Source of the DNA: Actinobacteria bacterium Ga0077560
Lineage (GTDB): Bacteria; Actinomycetota; Thermoleophilia; Miltoncostaeales; Miltoncostaeaceae
Assembly (NCBI GenBank): GCA_001464275.1
Contig: LNFL01000057.1
Location: 37,016-101,015, forward strand
Length of the DNA stretch: 64,000 nucleotides
Reading direction: 5' to 3'
Positions 46,169-55,362 of the stretch are shown here, in pieces; within the stretch, counting starts at the first letter, position 1; the number at the start of each line of letters is the position of its first letter. Both the position numbers and the translations under genes were made by a program. Under the pieces are notes generated by a model that worked only from the letters and a program-made list of their open reading frames with translations, did not search any database and was not told the origin of the DNA.

Positions 46169-47302
46169 ATGCCGCAGGTGATGGATCGACTGTCCCAGGC
46201 GCTGCCGGCGATCCGCGATGGTGCGGAGTCGGTCGACGCCAACGCCGAGTTCCCCACCGCCTCCGTCCAAGCCCTCGCCGAGAGCGGCCTGCTGGGCCTC
46301 ACCCTGCCGACGGAGGTCGGCGGCATGGGCGGCTCGCCGCTCGACCTGGTCGACGCCGTGTCCGGGGTGGCCGCCGCCTGCGGTTCCACCTCGATGGTGT
46401 ACCTCATGCACCTCTCGGCCAGCGCGGTCATCTCGGCGGCGCCACCCGGTGACGCGGCGGAGACCCTGCACGGCCTCGCCGACGGTTCGTTGCTGTCGAC
46501 GCTGGCGTTCAGCGAGCGCGGCTCGCGGAGCCACTTCTGGGCACCCGTGTCCCAGGCCGAGCGCACCGCGAATGGCACCGTCACGCTCGGCGCCGACAAG
46601 AGCTGGGTCACCTCCGCGTCGCACGCCGACCTCTACGTCGCCAGCGCGCGGGCACCGGAGAGCACCGGCGCCACCGACACGAACCTCTACCTGGTGCCGC
46701 AGGCGGCCGACGGCGTGACCGTGGCGGGACGCTTCGACGGCCTCGGGCTCCGCGGCAACGATTCGGCCCCGGTCCGCCTCGACGTCGAGGTCCCCGAGGA
46801 CGCGCGGGTCGGCGACGACGGCTCGGGATTCGGCCTGATGATGCAGGTGGTGCTGCCCTGGTTCAGCCTCGGCAACGCGGCGGTGTCGCTCGGACTCGCG
46901 CGCTCGGCGCTGGAGCGCGCGATCGAGCACGTCAGCAGCACCGGCCTGGAGCACCTGGGGACCCGGCTGGCGGACCTGCCGACGATCCGCGCGTACCTGG
47001 CGAAGGCGTTCACCGACCTCGTCGCCCACGAGGCGCTCCTGCGCGAGACCGCCCGGCGTGTGGCGGAGCCGGATGACGGCACCATGCTGGCGGTGCTCGC
47101 CACGAAGGCCGGCTGCAACGAGGCCGCCCTGCGGATCACCGACACCGCCATGCGCGTGGCCGGGGGTGCCGGGTTCTCCAAGCAGGTCGGCATCGACCGG
47201 CCCTACCGCGACGCGCGGGCCGGCGGCGTGATGGCGCCGACCGCCGATGCGCTGTTCGAGTTCACCGGCCGGGCGCTGTGCGGCCTGGAGCTGTTCGCAT
47301 GA
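46169..47302 (+). CDS. Acyl-CoA dehydrogenase family flavoprotein
   Basis: LPTEVGGMGGSPLDLVDAV, TLAFSERGSRSHFWAP, RVAGGAGFSKQVGIDRPYRDARAGGVMAPT. Confidence 0.88.
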   Translation: MPQVMDRLSQALPAIRDGAESVDANAEFPTASVQALAESGLLGLTLPTEVGGMGGSPLDLVDAVSGVAAACGSTSMVYLMHLSASAVISAAPPGDAAETLHGLADGSLLSTLAFSERGSRSHFWAPVSQAERTANGTVTLGADKSWVTSASHADLYVASARAPESTGATDTNLYLVPQAADGVTVAGRFDGLGLRGNDSAPVRLDVEVPEDARVGDDGSGFGLMMQVVLPWFSLGNAAVSLGLARSALERAIEHVSSTGLEHLGTRLADLPTIRAYLAKAFTDLVAHEALLRETARRVAEPDDGTMLAVLATKAGCNEAALRITDTAMRVAGGAGFSKQVGIDRPYRDARAGGVMAPTADALFEFTGRALCGLELFA

Positions 47303-48132
47303 CGGGGGACGCTGCCGGGAACCGGGAGCTGGTGATCGGGGCGGTCGCGTACACCGCCAACGTGGTCCCCATCTGGGAGGGGATCCGCGACTACTTCCGT
47401 GCCAGTGAGACCCCCATCGACTTCGTGCTCTTCTCCAATTACGAGCGGCAGGTCACCGCCCTGATCGACGGGCACATCGACATCGCCTGGAACACCAACG
47501 TCGCCTGGGTCCGCACCCTCCGCCGCACCGGTGGAACCGCCCGGGCACTGGCGATGCGCGACACCGACCTGGTCTTCCAGACGCTCTTGGTCGCACGCGC
47601 GGGAGACCACATCGACGGCCTGGAGTCGCTGCGCGGGCGCCGGATCGCACTCGGATCCAGGGACTCCGGACAGGCGTGCATCCTCCCGCTGCACTTCCTC
47701 TCGCGAGCCGGGATCGGCGCGGACGACGTCCGGCTCGTGCGGTTCGACTCCGACGTGGGCAAGCACGGCGACACCGGCCGTTCGGACCTGGACGCCGTGC
47801 GGGCGGTGCTCGAGGACCAGGCCGACGTCGCGGCCGTCGGGGTGAACACCTGGCAGGCCCTCACCGCCGCCGGTGACGCGACCGTCGCCGACCTGCGGGT
47901 CGTGTGGGAGTCCGAGCACTACAACCACTGCAACTTCACCGCGCTGGACACGCTCGACCGAACCCTCAGCGACGCGTGGGTGAAGACGCTGCTGGGGATG
48001 AGCTGGGACGTGCCGGAGCACCGGCGCATCCTCGAACTCGAGGGCCTGCGGGAATGGAAGCTGCCCGAGCTCACCGGCTACGAGTCGCTCATGCGGGCCA
48101 TGGACGAGCAGGGCATCGGTGACGCCTGGTGA
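47299..48132 (+). CDS. PhnD-like periplasmic-binding-protein fold, no signal peptide
   Basis: VIGAVAYTANVVPIWEGIRDYF, ALIDGHIDIAWNTNVAW, ALGSRDSGQACILPLHFL; N-terminus MTGDAAGNRELVIG lacks an export signal. Confidence 0.78.
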   Translation: MTGDAAGNRELVIGAVAYTANVVPIWEGIRDYFRASETPIDFVLFSNYERQVTALIDGHIDIAWNTNVAWVRTLRRTGGTARALAMRDTDLVFQTLLVARAGDHIDGLESLRGRRIALGSRDSGQACILPLHFLSRAGIGADDVRLVRFDSDVGKHGDTGRSDLDAVRAVLEDQADVAAVGVNTWQALTAAGDATVADLRVVWESEHYNHCNFTALDTLDRTLSDAWVKTLLGMSWDVPEHRRILELEGLREWKLPELTGYESLMRAMDEQGIGDAW

Positions 48133-49121
48133 GCACACGGCTCGCCATGCGAATGGTGGAGCTGGTCGGGGCAGCCGCCGCGGGGTCGCGCGTGTCGGTC
48201 CCGATCGACGGGACCGATCAGGTCGATCTGGTCCGGCGGTGGGCGGAGGCGACGGGCAACACGGTCCTCGTCGTCCATGACCAGGCCGTGGACCTCGTGC
48301 GCGGCCGGGTCGAGGACCCCATCCGGGCTCTGCCGCCCGAGGCCCGCCCCGGCCACCGGCTCTGGCTCTACACGAACCTGCACTGCAACCTGGCCTGCGA
48401 CTACTGCTGTGTGAGCTCATCCCCTCACGCCGCCCCGCGGATCCTGAGTGCCGCCGAGGTGCGCAGGCTCGTGGACGAGGCGACCGACTTGGGGACCAGG
48501 GAGCTCTACCTCACCGGCGGGGAGCCGTTCCTGCGACCCGACATCGACGAGGTCATCGGCATCGCAACGGGATCCCTGCCCACCACCGTGCTGACCAACG
48601 CCATGGTCTGGACCGGACGACGACGGGATCTGCTGGAGCGGCTCGACCGGGAGGGGCTGACGCTCCAGGTGAGTCTCGACGGGGCGTCCGGGGAGCTGCA
48701 CGACCTGCACCGCGGCGCCGGGAGCTTCGCCCGGGCGCTGACCGGAGTCCGCACGGCGATCTCCCTGGGCTTCCGGGTCCGGCTGGCGGCCACCCTGGCC
48801 GCCGACGCCGAGGACGCCGCCCAGCAGGTCTTGGATCTGGCCGAGCGGCTCGGTCTCGACCCGGAGGAACAGCTGATCCGACGGGTCGCCCGCCAGGGCG
48901 CGGCGAGCGACGGCCTGGTCGTGTCGCGGGCCTCGCTGGTCCCGGAGGTGTGCGCGACCGCCGACGGCTTCTGGTGGCACCCGCTGGTGGCGCTCGACCC
49001 GGCGATGCGGGTCGCCGACCCGGGTGCGTCCCTCGACCAAGTGATCTCCGAGGTCCGCGATGAGTACCGCGCGTTCCGGCTCGAGGGCGACCTGCTCGCC
49101 CACACCTTCCCGTGCGCGTGA
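48129..49121 (+). CDS. Radical SAM protein with N-terminal TusA-like extension
   Basis: CNLACDYCC radical SAM motif; LYLTGGEPFLRPDI; N-terminal ~60 aa resembles a TusA/SirA fold without CPxP. Confidence 0.85.
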   Translation: MSTRLAMRMVELVGAAAAGSRVSVPIDGTDQVDLVRRWAEATGNTVLVVHDQAVDLVRGRVEDPIRALPPEARPGHRLWLYTNLHCNLACDYCCVSSSPHAAPRILSAAEVRRLVDEATDLGTRELYLTGGEPFLRPDIDEVIGIATGSLPTTVLTNAMVWTGRRRDLLERLDREGLTLQVSLDGASGELHDLHRGAGSFARALTGVRTAISLGFRVRLAATLAADAEDAAQQVLDLAERLGLDPEEQLIRRVARQGAASDGLVVSRASLVPEVCATADGFWWHPLVALDPAMRVADPGASLDQVISEVRDEYRAFRLEGDLLAHTFPCA

Positions 49122-49155
49122 TCCTCGTGCCTGGGCCGCCCGGACCGTGAGGGCC

Positions 49156-49181
49156 GCCCCGGGGTGAACCGACCCCGGGGC
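49156..49181. terminator. Hairpin between convergent radical SAM and osmC genes
   Basis: GCCCCGGGGT-GAACCG-ACCCCGGGGC. Confidence 0.7.
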
Positions 49182-49191
49182 GCCAGGCGTG

Positions 49192-49671
49192 TCAGGCGGC
49201 CACGGGAGAGGCCAGCTCCATGGTGGTCACGATCTCGATGGCGGGAGCGACGCTGCGCGCGTTGGGGCAACGGGCCGCATGGGTGGCGTGGACCTCCTCG
49301 GCCGCGGCGCGATGCTCCTCATCGAGCTCGAGCGCGTAGGTGACCTCGACCCGGCGCAGCACCAGCACCCCGTTGTCGTCGGGTTCCACCACACCGGTCG
49401 CGGTGGCGGTGAGGGCCTCGGGGCGCACCGGGACCCTCGCGCGCAGCATGGAGCCGGCGAGGGTGCCGATGAGGCAGCCGCCGATCGAGGCGGTCAGGTA
49501 ATCGAGGGTCGACGGCAGCGGGTTGGTCGCCACGGCGCGGTAGTGCTCGGCCACCGCACCGTGCATGCCGAACTGCACGGTGGTGCCGTTGGGCGGGAGG
49601 TCCGCCTCACGGTCAAGGCTCTTGGTGCCCTCGACAAAACGCAGAGGGATGGTGGTGGTGAACGCCGGCAT
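49192..49671 (-). CDS. OsmC-family protein
   Basis: NPLPSTLDYLTASIGGCLIGTLAG; RCPNARSVAPAIEI. Confidence 0.88.
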   Translation of the reverse strand: MPAFTTTIPLRFVEGTKSLDREADLPPNGTTVQFGMHGAVAEHYRAVATNPLPSTLDYLTASIGGCLIGTLAGSMLRARVPVRPEALTATATGVVEPDDNGVLVLRRVEVTYALELDEEHRAAAEEVHATHAARCPNARSVAPAIEIVTTMELASPVAA

Positions 49672-49693
49672 GTCGGTCCTCCCGCACGGGGTG

Positions 49694-49719
49694 AATTGTT
49701 GTGCGCATGCTAAACAATT
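49694..49719. promoter_or_regulatory. Candidate TetR operator
   Basis: AATTGTT-N12-AACAATT in the divergent osmC/tetR intergenic region. Confidence 0.6.
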
Positions 49720-49753
49720 GTCCGGTGGTCGGCGGTCCGTTACGGTCAAGCCC

Positions 49754-50341
49754 ATGCCACCCGGCCGCCCACGCAGCTTCGACACCGATGCCGCCATCGA
49801 GAACGCGCTCGAGCTGTTCTGGCGCCGGGGTGTCAGAGGGACGAGCACGCGGGACCTTGAGGCCCGGCTCGGGGTACGCCAGGCGAGCCTGTACGCGGCC
49901 TTCGGTTCGAAGGCCGACCTCGCGGGTTTGGCCATGGACCGGTACATCGCCCGGATCGACGCCGCGCTGGTCACCCCGCTGCGCGAAGCGCCCGACGGCC
50001 TCCCGGCCATCCGGCGCTTCATCGAGGACCTGGCGCACTGGCTCACCGCGGACGGGGTGCGGGGCTGCATGCTGGGACGTGCGATGAGCGAGGGCCCTGC
50101 CGAGCCCGCCGTCACCGACCGGATCGCCACATACCGGCGGCATCTCGCGGCCGCGATCGGCGCCGCGCTCGCCCGGGCCTCCGAGGCGGGAGAAATCGAA
50201 GCGCCGACGGTCACCGCACGCGCCGACCTGCTGCGCACGGCCGTTCTGGGGCTCAACCTCGCCGTCGTCGCCGGAGCCTCCCGCGAGGAGGTCCGGGCCA
50301 TGGCCGCAGGGGTCTCCGAGGAGATCGGCCGCTGGACCTGA
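49754..50341 (+). CDS. TetR-family regulator
   Basis: N-terminal HTH RGTSTRDLEARLGVRQASLYAAFGSKADL. Confidence 0.92.
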   Translation: MPPGRPRSFDTDAAIENALELFWRRGVRGTSTRDLEARLGVRQASLYAAFGSKADLAGLAMDRYIARIDAALVTPLREAPDGLPAIRRFIEDLAHWLTADGVRGCMLGRAMSEGPAEPAVTDRIATYRRHLAAAIGAALARASEAGEIEAPTVTARADLLRTAVLGLNLAVVAGASREEVRAMAAGVSEEIGRWT

Positions 50342-50496
50342 CCGCGAGGCCCGACCCGGCGTTGGCCCGCTGCACCGCGGGCCTTCCACCGCCCGGTCAC
50401 CATCGAGGCTGCGCAGCTGGACCCCGCTTGCTGCAGGATGCGTCGAGAAGTCTTCCGGTGTTGCGGCCCACAGTCACGTGCGCCACAATTGTGCCC

Positions 50497-50769
50497 ATGA
50501 CGACCGAGCCGCTTCGCACCGTGCGCGACAAGTTCTCCGAGTACGTCGACCGTGTGGAGCGTGAGCACGAACGGGTCGTCGTCACCCGCAACGGCCGGCC
50601 CGCCGCGGTGCTCATCAGCCCGGACGACCTGCAGAGCCTCGAGGAGACCCTCGCGATCCTCGCTGACCCCGAGACCCTGCGCGGTATCCGAGAGGGTCAG
50701 GACGCGATCCGCAGCGGTGACTTCATCGAGGGCCCCGACGCCATCGCCGCCCTGCGTCCCAGGCGGTGA
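50497..50769 (+). CDS. Phd/YefM-family antitoxin
   Basis: RDKFSEYVDRVEREHERVVVTRNGRPAAVLISPDDLQSLEETL. Confidence 0.9.
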   Translation: MTTEPLRTVRDKFSEYVDRVEREHERVVVTRNGRPAAVLISPDDLQSLEETLAILADPETLRGIREGQDAIRSGDFIEGPDAIAALRPRR

Positions 50770-51035
50770 GCACGCAGTACACGGTCCGCCTCGCCGGGCC
50801 GGTCGTGCGCGCGATCCAGCAGGACCTGCCCGAAGCCGTCGCCGGCGCCATGATCGAGTTCTTCAACGGCGCCCTCCGAGAGACCCCACACCGAGTCGGC
50901 CACCCACTGCGCAACGACCTCGAGTGCCTATGGAGCGCCCGCCGCGGCTCGTTCAGGGTCATCTAAGCGATCGACGACTCCGCCGCGATCGTGAGCGTCG
51001 TCCGAGTCGACCACCGACGCGACGTCTACCGGTGA
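50766..51035 (+). pseudogene. RelE/ParE-family toxin with in-frame nonsense codon (TAA 50964-50966)
   Basis: ...RRGSFRVI*AIDDSAAIVSVVRVDHRRDVYR*; frame continues to the normal C-terminal VDHRRDVYR. Confidence 0.85.
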
Positions 51036-51070
51036 GCGAGCGGTCCGGGCCCCAGTGGGCGGTCCGGCCG

Positions 51071-51500
51071 GGTGGTAACAGGGTGGTAACGCGACCCACA
51101 GAGACCACGGGAGATCCGGCGTCGACTCTGAGCCCGGAAAGCCCGTTCTCAGAAGGTTCTCCGAGACGACGGGAGACCACGGGAGACACCGGCGCCTGAC
51201 TCATAATCCCTGGGTCGCAGGTTCGAGTCCTGCCGCGCCCACTTGGATCCCTGGCGTGAACGGCGATCTCGATATGGACGTGATCGCCTATGACCAGGGG
51301 ACTTCCAGGAAGCTGCTCGTACTCGACCGCGACGCGGTCGTAGCCGCCCCGGTCGTGGCTGAAGGTATTCCATACCTGGGAACTGGGTTCAGCCGGGACC
51401 TTGAGGGGGTCGATGGCGGCCAGGCAGCGGCACTTGTCTACGTGGCCATGTGTGTCCGAAGCTACGTGCTGCGCTCGCCGCGCTGCGGAGGCTTGGGCGC
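51071..51500 (+). repeat. Repeat unit copy C with tRNA-like 3' half (51198-51242)
   Basis: Same block order as copies A and B. Confidence 0.8.
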
Positions 51501-51628
51501 CAAGCGGCACCCAGACCAGGGCCTGCTGGCCGAATTAGGTGCTGGGCATCGGACACGCCTCGAGTGAGTGCCGCGTCAGGGGATGCGGGGCGGCGGCGTC
51601 CAACTCGCGAGGATCCGGGCTTGGGCGC

Positions 51629-52003
51629 TCAGGAGGAGCCCGCCTCAAGCGCCTCCGCAACGGTCGGATAGAAGACCATCGCGCTGACCTGGCCATCGCG
51701 CATGCTGATGAGTTCTCCGTGTGGCTGGGGCGGCTCCCCCCACGCGGGCGGATGGCGGCGCTGGAGGACGGCGAGGAGCTTCTCACCAACCGGTCGCAGG
51801 TCGAGCAGCTCGATCTCGACCCCGTCGGCGTGCGCCTGGCGGATGAACTGAAGAAACGCTTGGCGGTCTTGGCAGCCGGCGGATGGGTCACCTGCGCCGT
51901 ACCAGCGCACATCGGCGGCGAGCACCTCCGCGAAGGCGTCCAGATCACCCCGTGCGTATGACCCCCACGCGAGACGAAGGCGGTCGATGTCGTGCGATCC
52001 CAT
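51629..52003 (-). CDS. SnoaL/NTF2-like protein
   Basis: RLAWGSYARGDLDAFAEVLAADVRWYGAGDPSAGCQDRQAFLQFI. Confidence 0.85.
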   Translation of the reverse strand: MGSHDIDRLRLAWGSYARGDLDAFAEVLAADVRWYGAGDPSAGCQDRQAFLQFIRQAHADGVEIELLDLRPVGEKLLAVLQRRHPPAWGEPPQPHGELISMRDGQVSAMVFYPTVAEALEAGSS

Positions 52004-52607
52004 CGGCGAATTGTCTCGCCATTGGCACCTCCGGGTCCAGCCGATGGACGGCCGGCTGTCCAACGAAGCCGACGGGTGCCTTGCCGGACGACGACGCGAC
52101 CGACCGAGAAGCCCGGCGGTCGAATGGCACCCGTCTTCATGGCTGATCGACTCGTTCTCGTCATCGCCGATCCGGGTTTCGAGGCCGCGAAGCCGATCAC
52201 CTACGCGCGGGCTGGCGCCCCTTTGCTGGCCGATACCGGAGCAGTAGTGGACGTCCGGCATCAGAGGATCCGGTCGATCTTGCTCAAGGCGCCCCCTCGC
52301 GCGCGAGTCGCGCGGGATCGGTGGACAGGGAGTGCTCACCCGCCCCGCGAAACGCGCCGCGGTTCCATTGGCCGAGGCGATGCCTGCACGACCCGGAGAA
52401 CCGGATACCGGACCGCTCGATCAGCGGGACGTACCCCGCCGCCCCGGATGCCCCAACCTGTCGCCGCGCTCCCGGCACGTGTGGCGCCGGTACACCTTCA
52501 GCAGATCCGTCCGGCTCGTCGCATGCCGTGGTGAGAGCGCTCTGGCGGTGGTTGTGCCGGGTCGGTGCGGACCAGTTCGGCCAGGACCTTGTGCGCCGAC
52601 TGAGCCT

Positions 52608-52982
52608 CTACTCGGGCGCGGTGCCCTCGGGTCCTCCGCCGATCGGCAGGCTTCGCACCCTGAGCCGTTCAGACTCCACCACCACCACGCACCCGCGCTC
52701 AAGGTCGGTCTCGACCACCGACAGGTTCGCGAGCAACAACCCCAGCTGCTGTTCCGGGCGGCGCTGCGCGCCGCGGCTTTCCGTGCTCCGAAGCGCGAGG
52801 ATCGTCCCGAAATCGGTGTCGGCGGACAGGACGACCCTGTCCTCGCTGGCCGCCCGCTCGAAGATCTCATCATCGCCGGAGCTCTGCATCCCGTAATCGC
52901 GCACGTGCACCGCGTCGTGGCCGGCCTCCCGCAAGCCGGCCGCCACCATCGGCGAGAGCGCGTTGTCGACCAGGAACCTCAC
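52608..52982 (-). CDS. DUF5615-family PIN-like toxin
   Basis: [59 protein letters not shown]. Confidence 0.88.
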   Translation of the reverse strand: MRFLVDNALSPMVAAGLREAGHDAVHVRDYGMQSSGDDEIFERAASEDRVVLSADTDFGTILALRSTESRGAQRRPEQQLGLLLANLSVVETDLERGCVVVVESERLRVRSLPIGGGPEGTAPE

Positions 52983-53236
52983 CCAGCCGCGGCGAGCGGC
53001 AGGTCGCGTTCCCGAACCGCCTCGGCGGCGTACCGCAGCGACTCACGGATATCGGTCGCCTCCAAGTCCGGGTAGAGCGCCAGGATCTCCGCCTCGCCCA
53101 GCCCGTCGGCCACCATCCCCACGGCCGTCGCCACAGGGATGCGAAGCCCGCGGATGCAGGGGACGCCGCCCATCTGCGCCGCATCAACGGTGATTCGAGT
53201 GAAGCCCACCTCATACCTCCGGCTCGGTGCGTTCAT
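52979..53236 (-). CDS. DUF433-family antitoxin
   Basis: [45 protein letters not shown] overlap with toxin. Confidence 0.88.
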   Translation of the reverse strand: MNAPSRRYEVGFTRITVDAAQMGGVPCIRGLRIPVATAVGMVADGLGEAEILALYPDLEATDIRESLRYAAEAVRERDLPLAAAG

Positions 53237-53345
53237 CGTAGCCGGGACCACCCTCCCAGTCCCACACCCACGCACCGCCCGCCGAGCATCGTTCCTCACA
53301 GGGCCCGATCCCGATCGACCGCCGCGCCGGCAGTGGGCCGAGGGA

Positions 53346-53491
53346 GTGGTAACAGGGTGGTAACGCGACCCACAGAGACCACGCGAAAGCCGCGCTCTCA
53401 GGCGGTTCTCCGAGACGACGGGAGACCACCGGAGACACCGGCGCCTGACTCATAATCCCTGGGTCGCAGGTTCGAGTCCTGCCGCGCCCAC
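53346..53491 (+). repeat. Repeat copy D (shorter) with tRNA-like 3' half (53447-53491)
   Basis: GGTAACAGGGTGGTAACGCGACCCACAGAGACCACG... through CTGACTCATAATCCCTGGGTCGCAGGTTCGAGTCCTGCCGCGCCCAC; downstream block differs. Confidence 0.8.
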
Positions 53492-53727
53492 TCTGAGAAC
53501 GCCTTGGCCAAGGTGTTCTCGAAGTGGTCGGAGTCGACCGCTACGGCGCCCAAACCCTCAGGTGGTAACACGAGGGTTCGGAAACGCTCCGAAACGATGT
53601 ACCTGACGACAGCGGTTCGCGGGATGTCGACGTCTTCACTGCCGTCGACCTGTTTGAAGGAAGATGGACCACCGTCTCTCAAGGGGCGAGCCGGCATCAA
53701 CGGCCCCCGCTCCCTCTTTGCTGATGA

Positions 53728-53754
53728 CATTTCTACGTCTACGGCGTAGAAATG
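53728..53754. promoter_or_regulatory. Perfect 10-bp inverted repeat upstream of second abiEi
   Basis: CATTTCTACG-TCTACGG-CGTAGAAATG, 15 bp before ATG at 53770. Confidence 0.65.
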
Positions 53755-53769
53755 TGGTATGGATTGACC

Positions 53770-54379
53770 ATGGGACGGAGTCAGCACCTGGACGTGATCA
53801 GCGAGGTGGCCGCCGAACAAGGCGGCTTCGTCACCGCTGCCCAAGCGGACCGAGCAGGGGTTCCGCACGAACGGCTGCCAGATCTCGTCGCGAGCGGCGA
53901 CCTCCGCAGAGTCCGGCACGGGGTCTACGCCACCCGAGGCGTCTCTGTGAGCCCCATGGAGGACAGCATCGCCGCGTGGCTGTCGACCGAGCGGGGTCGG
54001 TACCCCTGGGAACGCGCCGATGGACCGCCCAGCGCTGTTGTCTCACATCGCAATGCCGCAGAGATCTGGGGACTGGGCACCATCGTCCCGGGTCTTCCTG
54101 AGCTCACCACCCAGCGCAGCGCGCGCCCGGGCCGCGGAATCACGTTTCACCGACTCCCGCTTGGCAGCGAGGACTGGAGGTGGTGGCGTCCCCAGGGGGG
54201 GCCGGCGCTGCCGGTCACCACACCTGCGCGCACCATCATCGACCTGCTCATCGACGGCGAGCCGCGAGGCCATGGTGACGGGGCTCATCACCGAGTCACA
54301 GCTGGTGGAGGCCGCCCGACGGCGGCGCGCACGTAACCACGGGCTGATCCAGACGCTCACCCGCTTGGTGGCGCGGTGA
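53770..54379 (+). pseudogene. AbiEi-type antitoxin, frameshifted near 54260
   Basis: MGRSQHLDVISEVAAEQGGFVTAAQADRAGVPHERLPDLVASGDLRRVRHGVYA...TIIDLLIDGE then another frame REAMVTGLITESQLVEAARRRRARNHGLIQTLTRLVAR ending with GTGA overlap to the toxin. Confidence 0.75.
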
Positions 54380-55284
54380 GCTGGCCCTGGCGGTCGCCGG
54401 AGGCCACCCGCCGGGGCCTCACCGACCGCATCCGCGCCCGCTTCGATGCCGAACAGGTGCCGCGTCGAATGCGTGAGGTCGCCTACCGCAGGCTCCTGGC
54501 CCGCCTGTTCAGCGCCCGCCCCGAAGGGTGGATGGTCAAGGGCGGCGCGGCGCTGCTGCTGCGCCTGATCGCCTACCTGGATGAGGCCGCAGAGCACGCC
54601 GTCGCCCTTGCCGCCCTACGAGCCGACGCCGCCCTGGATCTCGGGGACTTCTTCTCCTTCGAGGTCGGCGCGGGGCACATCGACCTCACCGACCAGCCCG
54701 CCGAGCGGGCATGGACCGCGCCGGTCACTGCCCGCATCGGGGAGAAGGAGTGGACGACCTTCGGCATCGACCTGGTGCTGCCACCGACGACGATCCTCCC
54801 GGAGGTGCTCCCCAGCATCACCCCACTGGTCGGCGACGGAGCCGTCGATGCGATCCCCGGCTTGACGGTACTCGCGATCGCCCCGCAACTCGCCGACAAG
54901 ACCTGCGCGATCTTCGAGCGCCACGGCAATGACGCGGCACCCTCCAGTCGGCCCCGCGATCTGGCCGACATCGCGATGATCGCGCTCCAGGTCGATGAGA
55001 TCGATGGCGATGACCTCCTGGCCGCAGTGCGCTCCGAGGAGCTGCGCCGACAGCACGCCGGGAGTCTCCACCAGCCCCTCCCTCTCCGGTTGGAACTCGA
55101 CCCCGCCCAGGAGCGCGACTGGCGAGCACGGTGGACCAGAGCCACCCGAGCGGCACCCATCACCTTCGAGGAAGCGCTCCACGTCGCCGACCGGTTCCTC
55201 GGTCCAGTCCTCGCGAACGAGGTCGGCGAGAAGCGTTGGCGCGCCCTTGAGCAGCACTGGCAGTTGCCCGAAGGTCTCCCCTGA
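54376..55284 (+). CDS. AbiEii-like nucleotidyltransferase toxin, apparently lacking the DxD segment
   Basis: WMVKGGAALLLRLIAYLDEAAEHAVALAALRADAALDLGDFFSFEVG; GG motif present, expected R-x-S/T-x-D-[IL]-D not seen. Confidence 0.72.
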   Translation: MSWPWRSPEATRRGLTDRIRARFDAEQVPRRMREVAYRRLLARLFSARPEGWMVKGGAALLLRLIAYLDEAAEHAVALAALRADAALDLGDFFSFEVGAGHIDLTDQPAERAWTAPVTARIGEKEWTTFGIDLVLPPTTILPEVLPSITPLVGDGAVDAIPGLTVLAIAPQLADKTCAIFERHGNDAAPSSRPRDLADIAMIALQVDEIDGDDLLAAVRSEELRRQHAGSLHQPLPLRLELDPAQERDWRARWTRATRAAPITFEEALHVADRFLGPVLANEVGEKRWRALEQHWQLPEGLP

Positions 55285-55362
55285 GCAAGCCGGGGGTACG
55301 GCGGGCGTGGTTCTGGAGATCCAGGTAGGCGTCGCCCACCGGCGTGCCCCTCTCCACGCGGC

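Noticed and set aside
51985-52540. Overlapping ORFs on both strands between the SnoaL-like gene and the DUF5615 gene
   Set aside because: No consistent coding composition or recognisable family; likely non-coding or relic DNA
53398-53919. Minus-strand ORF containing WARQDSNLRPRDYESGAGVS (similar peptides at copies A-C)
   Set aside because: WARQDSNLRP and GRGRTRTC peptides are the usual artefact of translating tRNA antisense; the underlying feature is the tRNA-like repeat
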